Below, piece after piece: positions 63,874 through 64,000 of a stretch of 64,000 nucleotides of DNA (position 1 is the stretch's first letter; each line of letters starts with the position of its first letter). Location of the stretch: assembly GCA_964036045.1 (NCBI GenBank), contig OZ038380.1, positions 186,570,298 to 186,634,297 of the forward strand. Direction: 5' to 3'. The notes below the pieces were generated by a model. That model did not search any database. It had not been told where the DNA came from and saw nothing but the letters and a program-made list of their open reading frames with translations. The DNA is from Eutreptiella sp. 'Long Island Sound 2002'. Its lineage: Eukaryota > Euglenozoa > Euglenophyceae > Eutreptiales > Eutreptiaceae. A program made the position numbers and the translations under genes.

Positions 63874-64000
63874 CTGCAGCAATAAGCAGCACACTGCACA
63901 AATACGAAAGACAAGCATTGGGGCAGGCTGTTAGCGAGCAAAGTCCGCAAGAGTAACAGTCTTCAACTGGCATTTCTTATCGAAAGCAAAAATAATCCGC

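Overview
This is a window of nuclear DNA from a eukaryote, most likely a microbial alga or related protist. The evidence is: protein-coding exons separated by GT-AG introns of about 0.3-3 kb, a chromodomain-bearing Ty3/Gypsy LTR retrotransposon, a cytochrome b561-type membrane protein, many non-autonomous DNA-transposon-like repeats, and long runs of pure C or G in the non-coding DNA. I cannot name the species. No rRNA, tRNA, CRISPR array or bacterial operon is visible. Base composition is patchy: the 20.9-24.4 kb block is very GC-rich, and 38.4-46.2 kb is clearly AT-richer.

Left part (1-24 kb). Three exons on the plus strand (114-569, 3011-3314, 5063-5344) form the 3' part of a glycoside-hydrolase-like gene whose 5' end lies outside the window. 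Its introns carry dispersed repeats, one of which stops six bases before a splice acceptor. After a stretch with a small hAT-type MITE, a 198-bp tandem array and a palindromic repeat family comes an apparently intronless gene for a cytochrome b561-type electron-transport protein (10333-11517). A second long intronless gene (20923-23238) encodes a 771-residue protein with an N-terminal lipidation signal, three RanBP2-type zinc fingers, three IQ motifs and an undescribed internal repeat.

Middle (24-48 kb). A broken RNase H gene from a retroelement sits at about 25.5 kb. A full-length 10,963-bp Ty3/Gypsy retrotransposon fills 27277-38239. It has 533-bp TG...CA LTRs, a 5-bp target duplication, an initiator-tRNA-Met primer site and a polypurine tract. 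Its order is gag, UAG, protease plus a DAM-like (NPPF) domain, RT-RNase H, then integrase-chromodomain. The gag-pol junction looks like a stop-codon readthrough site with a stem-loop just downstream. The element also carries frame breaks before RT and between RNase H and integrase. To its right are AT-rich DNA without recognisable genes and a GC-rich block with a possible non-LTR retroelement remnant.

Right part (50.8-64 kb). Ten minus-strand exons with mostly matching splice phases form the 3' part of one large gene for a long coiled-coil protein, ending in a pair of EF-hand-like loops. Its introns hold several copies of one dispersed repeat family, all in sense orientation to the gene. The genes appear to be independent of each other; no shared pathway can be inferred.
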